From an uncultured Synergistales bacterium (GTDB lineage: Bacteria; Synergistota; Synergistia; Synergistales; Aminobacteriaceae), in NCBI GenBank assembly GCA_905233215.1, contig CAJODC010000014.1:1-39877 (forward strand): 39,877 bases of DNA. The letters are read 5' to 3'. Shown here piece after piece: positions 1-7,417 of this stretch (position 1 is its first letter; each line of letters opens with the position of its first letter). The translations under genes were made by a program, and so were the position numbers. Under the pieces are notes generated by a model. It was not told the origin of the DNA. It saw nothing but the letters and a program-made list of their open reading frames with translations, and did no database searches.

Positions 1-562
1 TTAATGCGCCAAGAAGGGCAGATGTAGGATCAGTGTCGGTATACCCTGCGGCTATGGCGTAGCGATATACTTGTCCAATAACAGCCTTAACTCGTTTGGC
101 TGTCTCATCACGTCCCGTGTTTTCGATTTTTCTACAAATCCTTAACACATTTCCTGACGTTATCTCTTTTAATGGCCAAGCTCCTACTTCCGGCAGTACA
201 TATTTGTTCAATCTGAATCGTATTGTTTGTAAGTAGTCTTCATCTCTGCCTTTCATCCGTATATTGAGCCATTCAGCCGCAACCTCTGAAAATGTTTGAG
301 GAGCATCAATCGTTTTACGTGAGGGACTTTCGCCTTTAGCTCTGGCTGTCTGTATCTCATCGCGTTTTATGCGAGCATCTTTCATGGACAAATCAGGGTA
401 CGGACCGAGCGACAATTTATGCTCCTTGTTGTTTTCCCAGTAACGCAGTATCCAGTATTTTCGGCCTGACGGATCGATGCGAAGATACAGTCCTTTGTCA
501 TCGCGCATCATATAACTACCGTTGCGCGGTTTTGCACTTTTCACCTGTAACTCTGTAAGCAT
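1..562 (-). CDS. Tyrosine recombinase/integrase, P4 type, N-terminal part (runs off left edge)
   Basis: The frame is open from an ATG at 562 to the window edge, giving the first 187 residues; the frame continues outside. The N-terminus matches the arm-type DNA-binding domain (DUF4102) of P4-like integrases, with GLYLRIDPSGRKYWILRY and LSLGPYPDLSMKDAR at about residues 24-65. From about residue 90 (TFSEVAAEWL) a SAM-like core-binding domain follows. The catalytic R-H-R-Y part lies beyond the edge, so activity cannot be judged. The start is supported by AAAGGAG eight bases upstream. The gene reads away from the adjacent tRNA-Ser in the same direction, the usual layout of an element integrated at a tRNA 3' end. 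The family call is secure; whether the element is intact is unknown. Confidence 0.9.
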   Translation of the reverse strand, partial: MLTELQVKSAKPRNGSYMMRDDKGLYLRIDPSGRKYWILRYWENNKEHKLSLGPYPDLSMKDARIKRDEIQTARAKGESPSRKTIDAPQTFSEVAAEWLNIRMKGRDEDYLQTIRFRLNKYVLPEVGAWPLKEITSGNVLRICRKIENTGRDETAKRVKAVIGQVYRYAIAAGYTDTDPTSALLGAL

Positions 563-586
563 TGATTATTACTCCTTTCACTAGAT

Positions 587-635
587 ACCGTACAAAGAAT
601 TGGTACGGTGATTTTGTTGTACGTTTTTTTGTACG
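587..635. repeat. Cluster of TTGTACG-type repeats in the integrase leader
   Basis: Four GTAC-centred copies lie within 50 bases upstream of the integrase start. An inverted pair ACCGTAC (587-593) and GTACGGT (603-609) is followed by a direct pair TTGTACG (617-623 and 629-635). A further TTGTACAA occurs at 872-879, over the -35 box of the tRNA promoter. They could be arm-type sites, excisionase sites or an autoregulatory operator. Function is inferred from position only. Confidence 0.5.
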
Positions 636-687
636 ATGCTATATAGGCTTTAGGCGGTTTCCTTTGGTCATTCTCGGAGTAATGATA

Positions 688-715
688 ACAGAAAACCCGT
701 CTACTAGACGGGCTT
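688..715 (-). terminator. Rho-independent terminator downstream of tRNA-Ser
   Basis: On the minus strand CCCGTCT and AGACGGG form a stem with a 3-base loop, extended by A-T pairs, followed by TTTTCTGTT. It lies 37 bases past the tRNA 3' end, between the tRNA and the integrase, and would end the tRNA transcript before the integrated element. Confidence 0.7.
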
Positions 716-751
716 CTATATTTTAACGGTCTTTACCGTATTATCTTTCAG

Positions 752-836
752 CGGAGAATGGAGGATTCGAACCCCCGGAGGCTTGCACCTCAATTGATTT
801 CAAGTCAACCGCCATCGACCACTCGGCCAATTCTCC
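752..836 (-). tRNA. tRNA-Ser (anticodon TGA)
   Basis: The 85-base minus-strand sequence folds as a class II tRNA. The acceptor GGAGAAT (836-830) pairs with ATTCTCC, with discriminator G at 752. The anticodon loop CTTGAAA gives anticodon TGA (UCN serine codons). A long variable arm is present and the T-loop is GGTTCGAATCC. CCA is not encoded. Its 3' end faces the integrase gene, so it is the likely attachment site (attB/attL) of the element at the left edge. Confidence 0.96.
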
Positions 837-849
837 AAAAACGAGCGAG

Positions 850-879
850 ATTATATCACATGATGTAGAATTTGTACAA
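850..879 (-). promoter_or_regulatory. Sigma-70 promoter of tRNA-Ser
   Basis: On the minus strand TTGTAC (879-874) is followed after 18 bases by TATAAT (855-850). TGA directly precedes the -10 box, giving an extended -10 (TGATATAAT). Initiation would fall a few bases before the tRNA 5' end at 836. Confidence 0.75.
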
Positions 880-905
880 GAATAATTTTAGAGGGGGCAT
901 TTTCA

Positions 906-1952
906 TTGTCAGAGTACACAATTTCAAAGGTCTACCCGTCAGACAAGAGAGGAAATTCACAGGTTGAGAAATTGCTTTTGTCTGAGGGCATAAGGCGGGA
1001 CAAGAATCTTGATTATACCTGTGCTGTTTACGATGACGACTACAATGTTATTGCGACAGGGAGCTGTTTCGGAAACACATTGCGCTGTATGGCCGTCAGT
1101 CGTCAGCATCAGGGCGAAGGCTTAATGAATGAAGTAGTCTCTCACTTGGTACAGCATGAATATGAGCGAGGGGTAAATCACTTGTTTCTTTACACGAAAT
1201 GCAATTCGGCAAAATTTTTCGGGGACTTGGGATTTTACGAGATAGTCAGGATTGCCGATCAGGTTGTATTCATGGAGAACAGGCGAACAGGTTTCAGCGA
1301 TTACCTTTCGGAGCTGTCAAAAACAAAACGTGAAGGGAAAAACATTGCCGCACTCGTCCTCAATGCCAATCCATTCACGCTTGGTCATCAATTTTTGGTC
1401 GAAAAGGCTTCGAGCGAGAATGATGTGCTTCACGTTTTCATTGTCAGCGAGGACGCTTCACTTGTTCCGTTTGAGGTGAGGAAGAGGCTTGTTATCGCAG
1501 GGACTTCACATCTTGGCAACATAATTTATCATGACACAGGGCCGTACATCATAAGCAGTGCGACATTCCCGAGTTATTTCCAGAAAGATGACGAGGCGGT
1601 AATAGAGAGCCATGCGAATTTGGATCTCGAAGTTTTCGTGAAGATAGCTGAAACTCTAGGGATCAACGCTCGTTATGTCGGTGAAGAACCGAAGAGCCTC
1701 GTTACTGGAATCTACAATCGGATAATGTCCGAGAAACTTCCCGAACACGGCGTGAAGTGCGTGATAGTTCCGAGAAAGACTGAGGGCGGAAAGGTCATAA
1801 GCGCGTCAGACGTTAGGCAGGCCGTCAAGGAAGGAAGGCTTGAGGAAATTCGAGGGCTTGTCCCTGAGAGTACGTATGAATTTTTCGCTGGCTCTGAGGC
1901 TGAGAGAGTCATAGCGAAGATTAGAGGTACTGAGAACGTTATACATTACTAG
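906..1952 (+). CDS. citC: [Citrate (pro-3S)-lyase] ligase
   Basis: CitC acetylates the prosthetic group of the citrate lyase acyl-carrier subunit and so activates the enzyme. The 348-residue length is normal for the family. Residues about 1-125 look like a GNAT acetyltransferase fold (RQHQGEGL at 66-73). The rest is a nucleotidyltransferase domain with the HxGH-like motif NPFTLGH at 155-161. The start is TTG at 906, preceded by AGAGGGGGC. The next gene, a MATE exporter, follows after 11 bases and is probably co-transcribed. No citDEF, citX or citG lies nearby, so this copy is an orphan. It could serve lyase genes elsewhere or modify another carrier. Family call strong, physiological role uncertain. 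Confidence 0.87.
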   Translation: MSEYTISKVYPSDKRGNSQVEKLLLSEGIRRDKNLDYTCAVYDDDYNVIATGSCFGNTLRCMAVSRQHQGEGLMNEVVSHLVQHEYERGVNHLFLYTKCNSAKFFGDLGFYEIVRIADQVVFMENRRTGFSDYLSELSKTKREGKNIAALVLNANPFTLGHQFLVEKASSENDVLHVFIVSEDASLVPFEVRKRLVIAGTSHLGNIIYHDTGPYIISSATFPSYFQKDDEAVIESHANLDLEVFVKIAETLGINARYVGEEPKSLVTGIYNRIMSEKLPEHGVKCVIVPRKTEGGKVISASDVRQAVKEGRLEEIRGLVPESTYEFFAGSEAERVIAKIRGTENVIHY

Positions 1953-1963
1953 GGGGTGATATT

Positions 1964-3310
1964 GTGGCAACAGTCAAAGACATGACAGACGGAACAATAT
2001 GGAAACACCTCGTAAATTTCGCGTTCCCTCTGTTCATAGGCAATATATTTCAACAGCTATATAACACAGTGGACAGTATCGTTGTCGGAAATTTCGTTGG
2101 TGCTGACGCTCTCGGTGCTGTAACATCAACAATACCGATCGTCATAACGTTAATCGGACTGTTCATCGGTCTGGCTATGGGAGCAAGTGTCGTAATCTCT
2201 CAGTACTTCGGAGCGAAAGATATTCCCAATCTCCGAAAAGCTACTCACACAGCGGTTGTATCGACAATAATTATGGCTCTCGTCATCTCGGCAATCGGTT
2301 ACTTCTCGACTCCTTCATTGCTCAGAATGATGAACACTCCCGAAAGCGTATTCCGTGAAGCTGTCGTTTACCTTCAAATATTCTCTCTCGGTTTGGGCGG
2401 TACTATGCTCTACAACATGGGCAGCGCAATTCTCAGAGCCGTTGGCGACTCGAAACGTCCGTTATATTTTCTGATACTGGCATCAATACTCAATATCTTT
2501 CTTGATTTGCTCTTCGTGATTAAGTTCGAGTCAGGCGTTGCGGGCGTGGCATATGCTACGATAATTTCACAGTTAGTTTCAGGACTGATAATTTTCTGGC
2601 TGCTCTTCAAGAGTCATGAAGTCCATAGTTTGACGTGGCACGAAATGAAAATTGACACGGCCATTCTCAAACGCATAATCTCAATCGGATTCCCGGCAGG
2701 TTTCCAGATGGCTTTAACATCGTTCTCAAACGTTTTCGTTCAGAGCTACATCAATTCTTACGGAGCGGCTTCGACAGCAGGCTGGGGAATATACGCACGT
2801 GTTGACGCATTCGTTATACTCCCGACTCAGAGCATGGCAATGGCTGTAACTACATTCGTTGGACAGAACGCCGGAGCAAGGAAGCCCGAAAGAATCCATA
2901 AAGGACTCATTCAGGGATTGTGCATATCTTGGAGCATATCGGCCTGTATCATCACATGCCTTTATATCTTCGCTCCGTACATTGCCGGACTCTTCAATCA
3001 GGACACAGCGGTTGTCGGCTTTGCGGTATTGTTCATCAGGTTGAATAGCTTCTTTGACCCCGTGAACGCAACTGATCAGATTGAGGCCGGAGCTTTGAGG
3101 GGAGTCGGCGACTCAAAAAGTCCAATGTTCATTATGTTGATGTCGTTCGTAGTGTTCAGACAGATATATTTATTCATAATATCAAGGCTGACTGACTCAA
3201 TATACTTCATCGCTATAGGCTATCCACTCGGCTGGTTTGTCTGCACTACACTAATGACAGTTCATATTATCCGCGCTGGCTGGGAGAAGAAAATAGTGGC
3301 TCTAAGATAG
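1964..3310 (+). CDS. MATE family multidrug/sodium antiporter
   Basis: This 448-residue inner-membrane protein has about 12 hydrophobic segments arranged as two MatE repeats, the normal length for the family. The N-terminal FPLFIGNIFQQLYNTVDSIV and repeated GxGxxxxP-like motifs are typical of the DinF/NorM-like branch. Members export cationic drugs or metabolites in exchange for Na+ or H+; the substrate cannot be read from sequence. The start is GTG at 1964 with AGGGGGTG seven bases upstream. It lies 11 bases after citC, so the two are likely one transcript. A TATAAT at 3313-3318, just after its stop, could start the next gene's transcript, but no convincing -35 accompanies it. Confidence 0.88.
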   Translation: MATVKDMTDGTIWKHLVNFAFPLFIGNIFQQLYNTVDSIVVGNFVGADALGAVTSTIPIVITLIGLFIGLAMGASVVISQYFGAKDIPNLRKATHTAVVSTIIMALVISAIGYFSTPSLLRMMNTPESVFREAVVYLQIFSLGLGGTMLYNMGSAILRAVGDSKRPLYFLILASILNIFLDLLFVIKFESGVAGVAYATIISQLVSGLIIFWLLFKSHEVHSLTWHEMKIDTAILKRIISIGFPAGFQMALTSFSNVFVQSYINSYGAASTAGWGIYARVDAFVILPTQSMAMAVTTFVGQNAGARKPERIHKGLIQGLCISWSISACIITCLYIFAPYIAGLFNQDTAVVGFAVLFIRLNSFFDPVNATDQIEAGALRGVGDSKSPMFIMLMSFVVFRQIYLFIISRLTDSIYFIAIGYPLGWFVCTTLMTVHIIRAGWEKKIVALR

Positions 3311-3347
3311 TCTATAATTACGGGAAAATTAAAGGAGGTAAAAAGTC

Positions 3348-4985
3348 ATGAAGAAAATTTTTGTACTGTCATTTATTGCGGTGATGATGTTAAACACGTC
3401 AGCATTTGCGGAAAATTACGCAGAAGGTGAAGCATTAGCAGTTTTCCGGGTTCCTGAAGGCGTGAGCGTTTCGGCAGCAAGCGTTAATGTTGTTGAGGCA
3501 GCAGAGGAAATTGGCGCGTCAGTTGCCGAGACCTACGAAACGTTATCAGAGATTGAGGGAAAAATATTCGTCCTCGTCCGTTCGTCAGCAAAAACAACCG
3601 AAGAACTAATTTCCGAACTCAAAGCCCGGCCAGATGTGATTACAGCCTCGCCGAATTATTACGCTCACAGTCTCAACGCTGAAGTGAAATCGTCCGTTAT
3701 GCCGAATGACCCTAGCGCGGATTTATGCTGGGGACTCAAGGCCATTAACGCCCCTGACGTTTGGGAGGATACAGCCGGGACACAGCGTATTTATGCGTGC
3801 GTTCTTGACACTGGAATCTACAAGCACCCCGATTTGACGGACAACATAGCAACAGAATACGGCTACAACACTCAGACAGTGAGCGGTGAACCTGATTTGA
3901 GATTCGGAAGCTGGGACGCTGATTTTAACGGTCATGGGACTCACGTTGCCGGGATAATAGGCGCGGTCGGAAATAATAATATCGGAGTCGCCGGGGTAAA
4001 CTGGAATGTGAAAATTATTCCCGTGAGAGTTTTCGACAACATAGCTTCTTACGAGACAATCAATTACGAAATACGCGCGCTGAATTACATTGCCAATCTT
4101 CTGCGGAAAGATTCTAACCTGAGACTCGCTGCTCTGAATTTCTCGCTCGGTGCTGTACTTCCTGTAACGCCTGACGAAATGCAGAATGATGTTTACTACA
4201 TGGCCTATAAAGCTATCGACTCTCTGAACAGGGTACTGATTGTAGCCGCTGCTGGAAATGCTGGTGTTGAAGTCGGAGCTTCCACTCTTTTCGATTCCCC
4301 TAGAGGCAGTAGCGACTTCATGAAGGGAATGTATTTCTATCCTTCGTCATTCACAGGGCTGAATAATCTTGTTGTTGTCGGTGCTGTTGCTTCAGACGAC
4401 ACGGCAGCATATTTCACGAACTGGGGCGACAAAGTAGACATAGCCGCGCCGGGAGTCGGTATTCTCAGCACTTATTCACCCATCGCAGTAGAAGACAGAG
4501 TCCCGGCCATGTACCAATACTTATCCGGCACATCAATGGCAGCACCACACGTTACGGGAGCGGCGGCACTCTTAATGTCGGCATTTCCGAGCGCAACACC
4601 TTCACAGATAAAATCAGCACTTCTTGAGGGAGCGAACAAGGACAAAAATCCGCTGGTCTATCCTTACGCTGGATTTGTGAAAAAGACAGTGGAACGCGGC
4701 ACAGAGTTAATCGAATCAAGAATAGAGCAGGGAATTATTCCGCCTGAATCGCGTGATGTTGAGGTTGAGAGAATCACACGCGCGGTTGAAGAGGAATACG
4801 CGCCGTATAAACAGTTTGACGGGAACGGGAGAGTCAGCAGGACGGGACTTCTTGACGTTAAAGCGGCGTATGAGATTCTCGAAAGGAGTTCGCACGGAAG
4901 CGGCACATCTTCCGGGTGCAATGCAGGAATCACGGCGGTGATTGTAGTTCTTGCTGGAGGATTCATTCTCAGGCGCAGGGGCTGA
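3348..4985 (+). CDS. Secreted subtilisin-like (S8) serine protease with Synergist-CTERM tail
   Basis: The 545-residue precursor begins with a signal peptide (residues 1-21, cut after AFA). A propeptide-like region of about 85 residues resembles fervidolysin-type prodomains. The S8 catalytic domain shows Asp154 (VLDTGI), His196 (NGHGTHVAG), the oxyanion Asn304 (AAGNAG) and Ser396 (SGTSMAAPHVTGAAALL), so the triad is complete. The C-terminus is Ser/Gly-rich with Cys524 in SSGCNAG, then one hydrophobic segment and the basic end RRRG. This is a Synergist-CTERM sorting signal and predicts anchoring or processing at the envelope. A strong AAAGGAGG supports the start. Its likely role is extracellular protein breakdown feeding peptide uptake, in line with the peptide operon at 24494-31105; that link is inference. 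Confidence 0.93.
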   Translation: MKKIFVLSFIAVMMLNTSAFAENYAEGEALAVFRVPEGVSVSAASVNVVEAAEEIGASVAETYETLSEIEGKIFVLVRSSAKTTEELISELKARPDVITASPNYYAHSLNAEVKSSVMPNDPSADLCWGLKAINAPDVWEDTAGTQRIYACVLDTGIYKHPDLTDNIATEYGYNTQTVSGEPDLRFGSWDADFNGHGTHVAGIIGAVGNNNIGVAGVNWNVKIIPVRVFDNIASYETINYEIRALNYIANLLRKDSNLRLAALNFSLGAVLPVTPDEMQNDVYYMAYKAIDSLNRVLIVAAAGNAGVEVGASTLFDSPRGSSDFMKGMYFYPSSFTGLNNLVVVGAVASDDTAAYFTNWGDKVDIAAPGVGILSTYSPIAVEDRVPAMYQYLSGTSMAAPHVTGAAALLMSAFPSATPSQIKSALLEGANKDKNPLVYPYAGFVKKTVERGTELIESRIEQGIIPPESRDVEVERITRAVEEEYAPYKQFDGNGRVSRTGLLDVKAAYEILERSSHGSGTSSGCNAGITAVIVVLAGGFILRRRG

Positions 4986-5003
4986 AATTTTTACACTAAT
5001 GCG

Positions 5004-5012
5004 TGATAAAAT
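5004..5012 (+). promoter_or_regulatory. Extended -10 promoter upstream of the DUF362 gene
   Basis: TGA followed by TAAAAT forms an extended -10 element. A start about seven bases later leaves a short leader containing the AGGGGGG ribosome site for the ATG at 5045. There is no clear -35 box. Confidence 0.45.
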
Positions 5013-5044
5013 TCCTAAGATACACAAAACAGGGGGGTATCTCA

Positions 5045-6175
5045 ATGGAAAAATCAAAAGTATACTTCACGGACTTCCGCTGTAATCCTGACGAAGGACC
5101 AGCCGATAAACTCAAGAGGCTGATAAAAGCGGCAGGAATAGATCGGCTCAACATGGACGGAAAGTTCGTAGCAATCAAGATGCACTTCGGTGAACTCGGC
5201 AACATGAGTTTTCTTCGTCCGAATTACGCTAAGGCCGTTGCTGATACAGTCGCTTCATTCGGAGGGAAACCGTTTTTGACGGACTGCAACACCATGTACC
5301 CGGGAAGCAGAAAGAACGCTATCGAACATCTTTATTGCGCTTGGGAGAATGGATTTACGCCTCTTTCGGCTGGCTGTCCTGTCATCATCGCTGACGGCCT
5401 CAAGGGCATGGACGATATTGGAGTCCCTGTCAACGGCGGTGAATACGTCAAGGAAGCCAAAATCGGAAGAGCCATCATGGACGCTGATGTATTCATCTCT
5501 TTGACTCACTTCAAGGGACATGAGATGACGGGCTTCGGCGGTACGATAAAGAATATCGGCATGGGCTGCGGTTCAAGAGCTGGCAAGAAAGAACAGCACA
5601 GCAACGGCAAGCCCACAATAAATCCTGAACTCTGCCGGGGCTGTAAAAGATGTTTGAGGGAATGCGCTAACAATGGCCTTCACTTTAACGATGACACAAG
5701 AAAAATGGAGGTCATCAGCGAAAACTGTGTAGGCTGTGGACGATGTATAGGAGCTTGCAACTTTGACGCTATAGAGTTTGAACAGGACGCGGCGGTAAAA
5801 GAGCTTAATTGTCGAATGGCTGAATACACGAAGGCAGTTGTTGACGGAAGACCGAATTTCCACATCTCCATAATCTGCGATGTTTCACCGCTCTGTGATT
5901 GTCATTCCGGCAACGATGTCCCGATTCTGCCCGATATAGGAATGTTCGCCTCTTTTGACCCTCTTGCGCTGGATCAGGCTTGTGTCGATGCGTGCCTGAA
6001 GGAGAAGCCATTGCCGAATACACAGCTCACTGACGAGATGAACAAACCTGATTTTCACGATCACGGCGATCACTTTGACAACGCTAACCCTAACACAGAA
6101 TACAAAACCTGTCTGTCTCACGCTGAAAAAATCGGACTCGGTAATCGTGAGTATGAAATTGTAACGGTGATATAA
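5045..6175 (+). CDS. DUF362 domain protein with two [4Fe-4S] clusters
   Basis: The 376-residue protein begins at ATG 5045, ten bases or fewer after a G-rich ribosome site. An in-frame ATG at 5003 would overlap the -10 element and has no ribosome site, so it was rejected. Residues about 1-180 are the DUF362 domain (KMHFGELGNMSF, FKGHEMTGFGG). A bacterial ferredoxin domain follows with two cysteine sets, CRGCKRCLREC and CVGCGRCIGAC, each ready to hold a [4Fe-4S] cluster. The C-terminal part holds further DUF362 sequence. It has no signal peptide and is probably cytosolic. These proteins are widespread in anaerobes and thought to be redox carriers or iron-sulfur enzymes; no reaction can be assigned. 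Confidence 0.85.
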   Translation: MEKSKVYFTDFRCNPDEGPADKLKRLIKAAGIDRLNMDGKFVAIKMHFGELGNMSFLRPNYAKAVADTVASFGGKPFLTDCNTMYPGSRKNAIEHLYCAWENGFTPLSAGCPVIIADGLKGMDDIGVPVNGGEYVKEAKIGRAIMDADVFISLTHFKGHEMTGFGGTIKNIGMGCGSRAGKKEQHSNGKPTINPELCRGCKRCLRECANNGLHFNDDTRKMEVISENCVGCGRCIGACNFDAIEFEQDAAVKELNCRMAEYTKAVVDGRPNFHISIICDVSPLCDCHSGNDVPILPDIGMFASFDPLALDQACVDACLKEKPLPNTQLTDEMNKPDFHDHGDHFDNANPNTEYKTCLSHAEKIGLGNREYEIVTVI

Positions 6176-6219
6176 TTTTCAAAGTATTCACAAAAAAATA
6201 AAGGAGTTGTGCTTTTATC

Positions 6220-7350
6220 ATGCGTAAATTTTTGGCAGCGTTAATGCTCGTGTTAATGCTCGGTTCTGTCGCTTGTGCTGACGATGACGTGATCAAAGTC
6301 GGAGTCTTCAACTGCCTCACAGGTCAAAACGCTTTCGGCGGACAGCTTGAGCTTGAGGGTACACAGCTTGCTCACTCCCTCAACCCCACAATACTCGGCA
6401 AGAAAGTCGAACTCGTCATTGTCGACAACAAGAGCGACAAAGTAGAAGCCGCTAACGCCGTAACCCGTCTCATCGAGAACGACAAGGTAAACGCTATCAT
6501 CGGCACATACGGTTCATCATTGGCGATGGCTGGCGGTGAAGTGGCAGAGAAAGCCGGTGTCCCGGTAATCGGTACATCATGCACTAACCCTCTCGTTACA
6601 GCCGACAAGAAATTCTATTTCCGTGTCTGCTTCATCGATCCTTTTCAGGGAGCAGGAGCAGCGACTTACGCATTCCGCAATCTTGGTCTGACAAGAGCCG
6701 CTACACTTGTTGACATGAGCAATGATTACAGCGTTGGACTCGGAAAATTCTTCAGAGACAGTTTCAAGAAGATGGGCGGAGAAATCGTAGCGAGTCTGTT
6801 CTACCAGTCAGGCGACACAGACTTCACCGCACAGCTCACGGCATTGATTGACGCGAAACCCGACATCGTATTTCTTCCGGCTTACTTCGCTGAGGGAGCT
6901 ATCGTTCTGAAGCAGGCGAAGGAACTCGGAGCATCATTCCGTTTCATCGGTGCTGACGCTATGGACAATCCCGAAATCGTTACGCTTGGCGGAGATGCTG
7001 TCGAGGGCTTCCTTCACACAACGTTCGCTTATGATCCTTCGATGCCCGACATGAACGAAGTACAGAAATCATTCACCGAAGAGTGGCGCAAAGTTCACCC
7101 CGACAAAGACCCGAACGTCAACTGCGCATTGGGCTATGACTGCTACATCATGCTGAAGGACGCTATCGAGAGGGCTGGAAGTGCTGAACCGGCGAAGATT
7201 CGTGACGCTCTTGAGACAGTGAAGGACCTTCCGACAGTTACGGGAATGACGACGATGAACGCCACACATGACGCTGAGAAGGACATGGGAATTGTCGAGA
7301 TCAAGAACGGCAAGAAAACATTTATCGGAATCGTTCAGCCCGAAGTGTAG
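6220..7350 (+). CDS. Branched-chain amino acid-type ABC substrate-binding protein (periplasmic)
   Basis: The 376-residue protein has a signal peptide (about residues 1-20, likely cut ACA|DDD). The body belongs to the periplasmic-binding-protein type 1 (LivJ-like) family: VGVFNCLTGQNAFGGQ near the start, AVTRLIENDKVNAIIG and VPVIGTSCTNPLVT. Such proteins deliver Leu/Ile/Val, other amino acids or amides to ABC importers in the periplasm. The Cys before the cut site lacks a proper lipobox, so a soluble form is favoured. No LivHMGF permease or ATPase genes adjoin, so it is an orphan that must use a transporter encoded elsewhere. Ribosome site AAAGGAG. A terminator follows directly, so it is probably the last gene of its unit. 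Confidence 0.88.
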   Translation: MRKFLAALMLVLMLGSVACADDDVIKVGVFNCLTGQNAFGGQLELEGTQLAHSLNPTILGKKVELVIVDNKSDKVEAANAVTRLIENDKVNAIIGTYGSSLAMAGGEVAEKAGVPVIGTSCTNPLVTADKKFYFRVCFIDPFQGAGAATYAFRNLGLTRAATLVDMSNDYSVGLGKFFRDSFKKMGGEIVASLFYQSGDTDFTAQLTALIDAKPDIVFLPAYFAEGAIVLKQAKELGASFRFIGADAMDNPEIVTLGGDAVEGFLHTTFAYDPSMPDMNEVQKSFTEEWRKVHPDKDPNVNCALGYDCYIMLKDAIERAGSAEPAKIRDALETVKDLPTVTGMTTMNATHDAEKDMGIVEIKNGKKTFIGIVQPEV

Positions 7351-7365
7351 AGCATGAAAATTCCG

Positions 7366-7401
7366 CAGGGCATGGGAAAAAATCCTATGCTCTGTTTTTT
7401 T
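7366..7401 (+). terminator. Rho-independent terminator after the binding-protein gene
   Basis: CAGGGCATGGGA (7366-7377) pairs over 12 positions, two of them G-U, with TCCTATGCTCTG (7383-7394). Seven T follow. Strong intrinsic terminator. Confidence 0.88.
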
Positions 7402-7402
7402 G

Positions 7403-7411
7403 TGATAAAAT
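7403..7411 (+). promoter_or_regulatory. Extended -10 promoter placed for a leaderless start at 7418
   Basis: TGA-TAAAAT lies directly after the T-run of the terminator. Six bases separate the -10 from the ATG at 7418, so transcription would begin at or next to the start codon. No ribosome site is present between them. Confidence 0.5.
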
Positions 7412-7417
7412 CTCCGC

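Noticed and set aside
3348-4985. Frameshifted or inactive protease
   Set aside because: Asp, His, Asn and Ser motifs are all in one frame with a signal peptide and a full C-terminal tail.
5003-5044. Upstream in-frame ATG of the DUF362 gene
   Set aside because: It overlaps the probable -10 box and has no ribosome site; ATG 5045 has a strong one.
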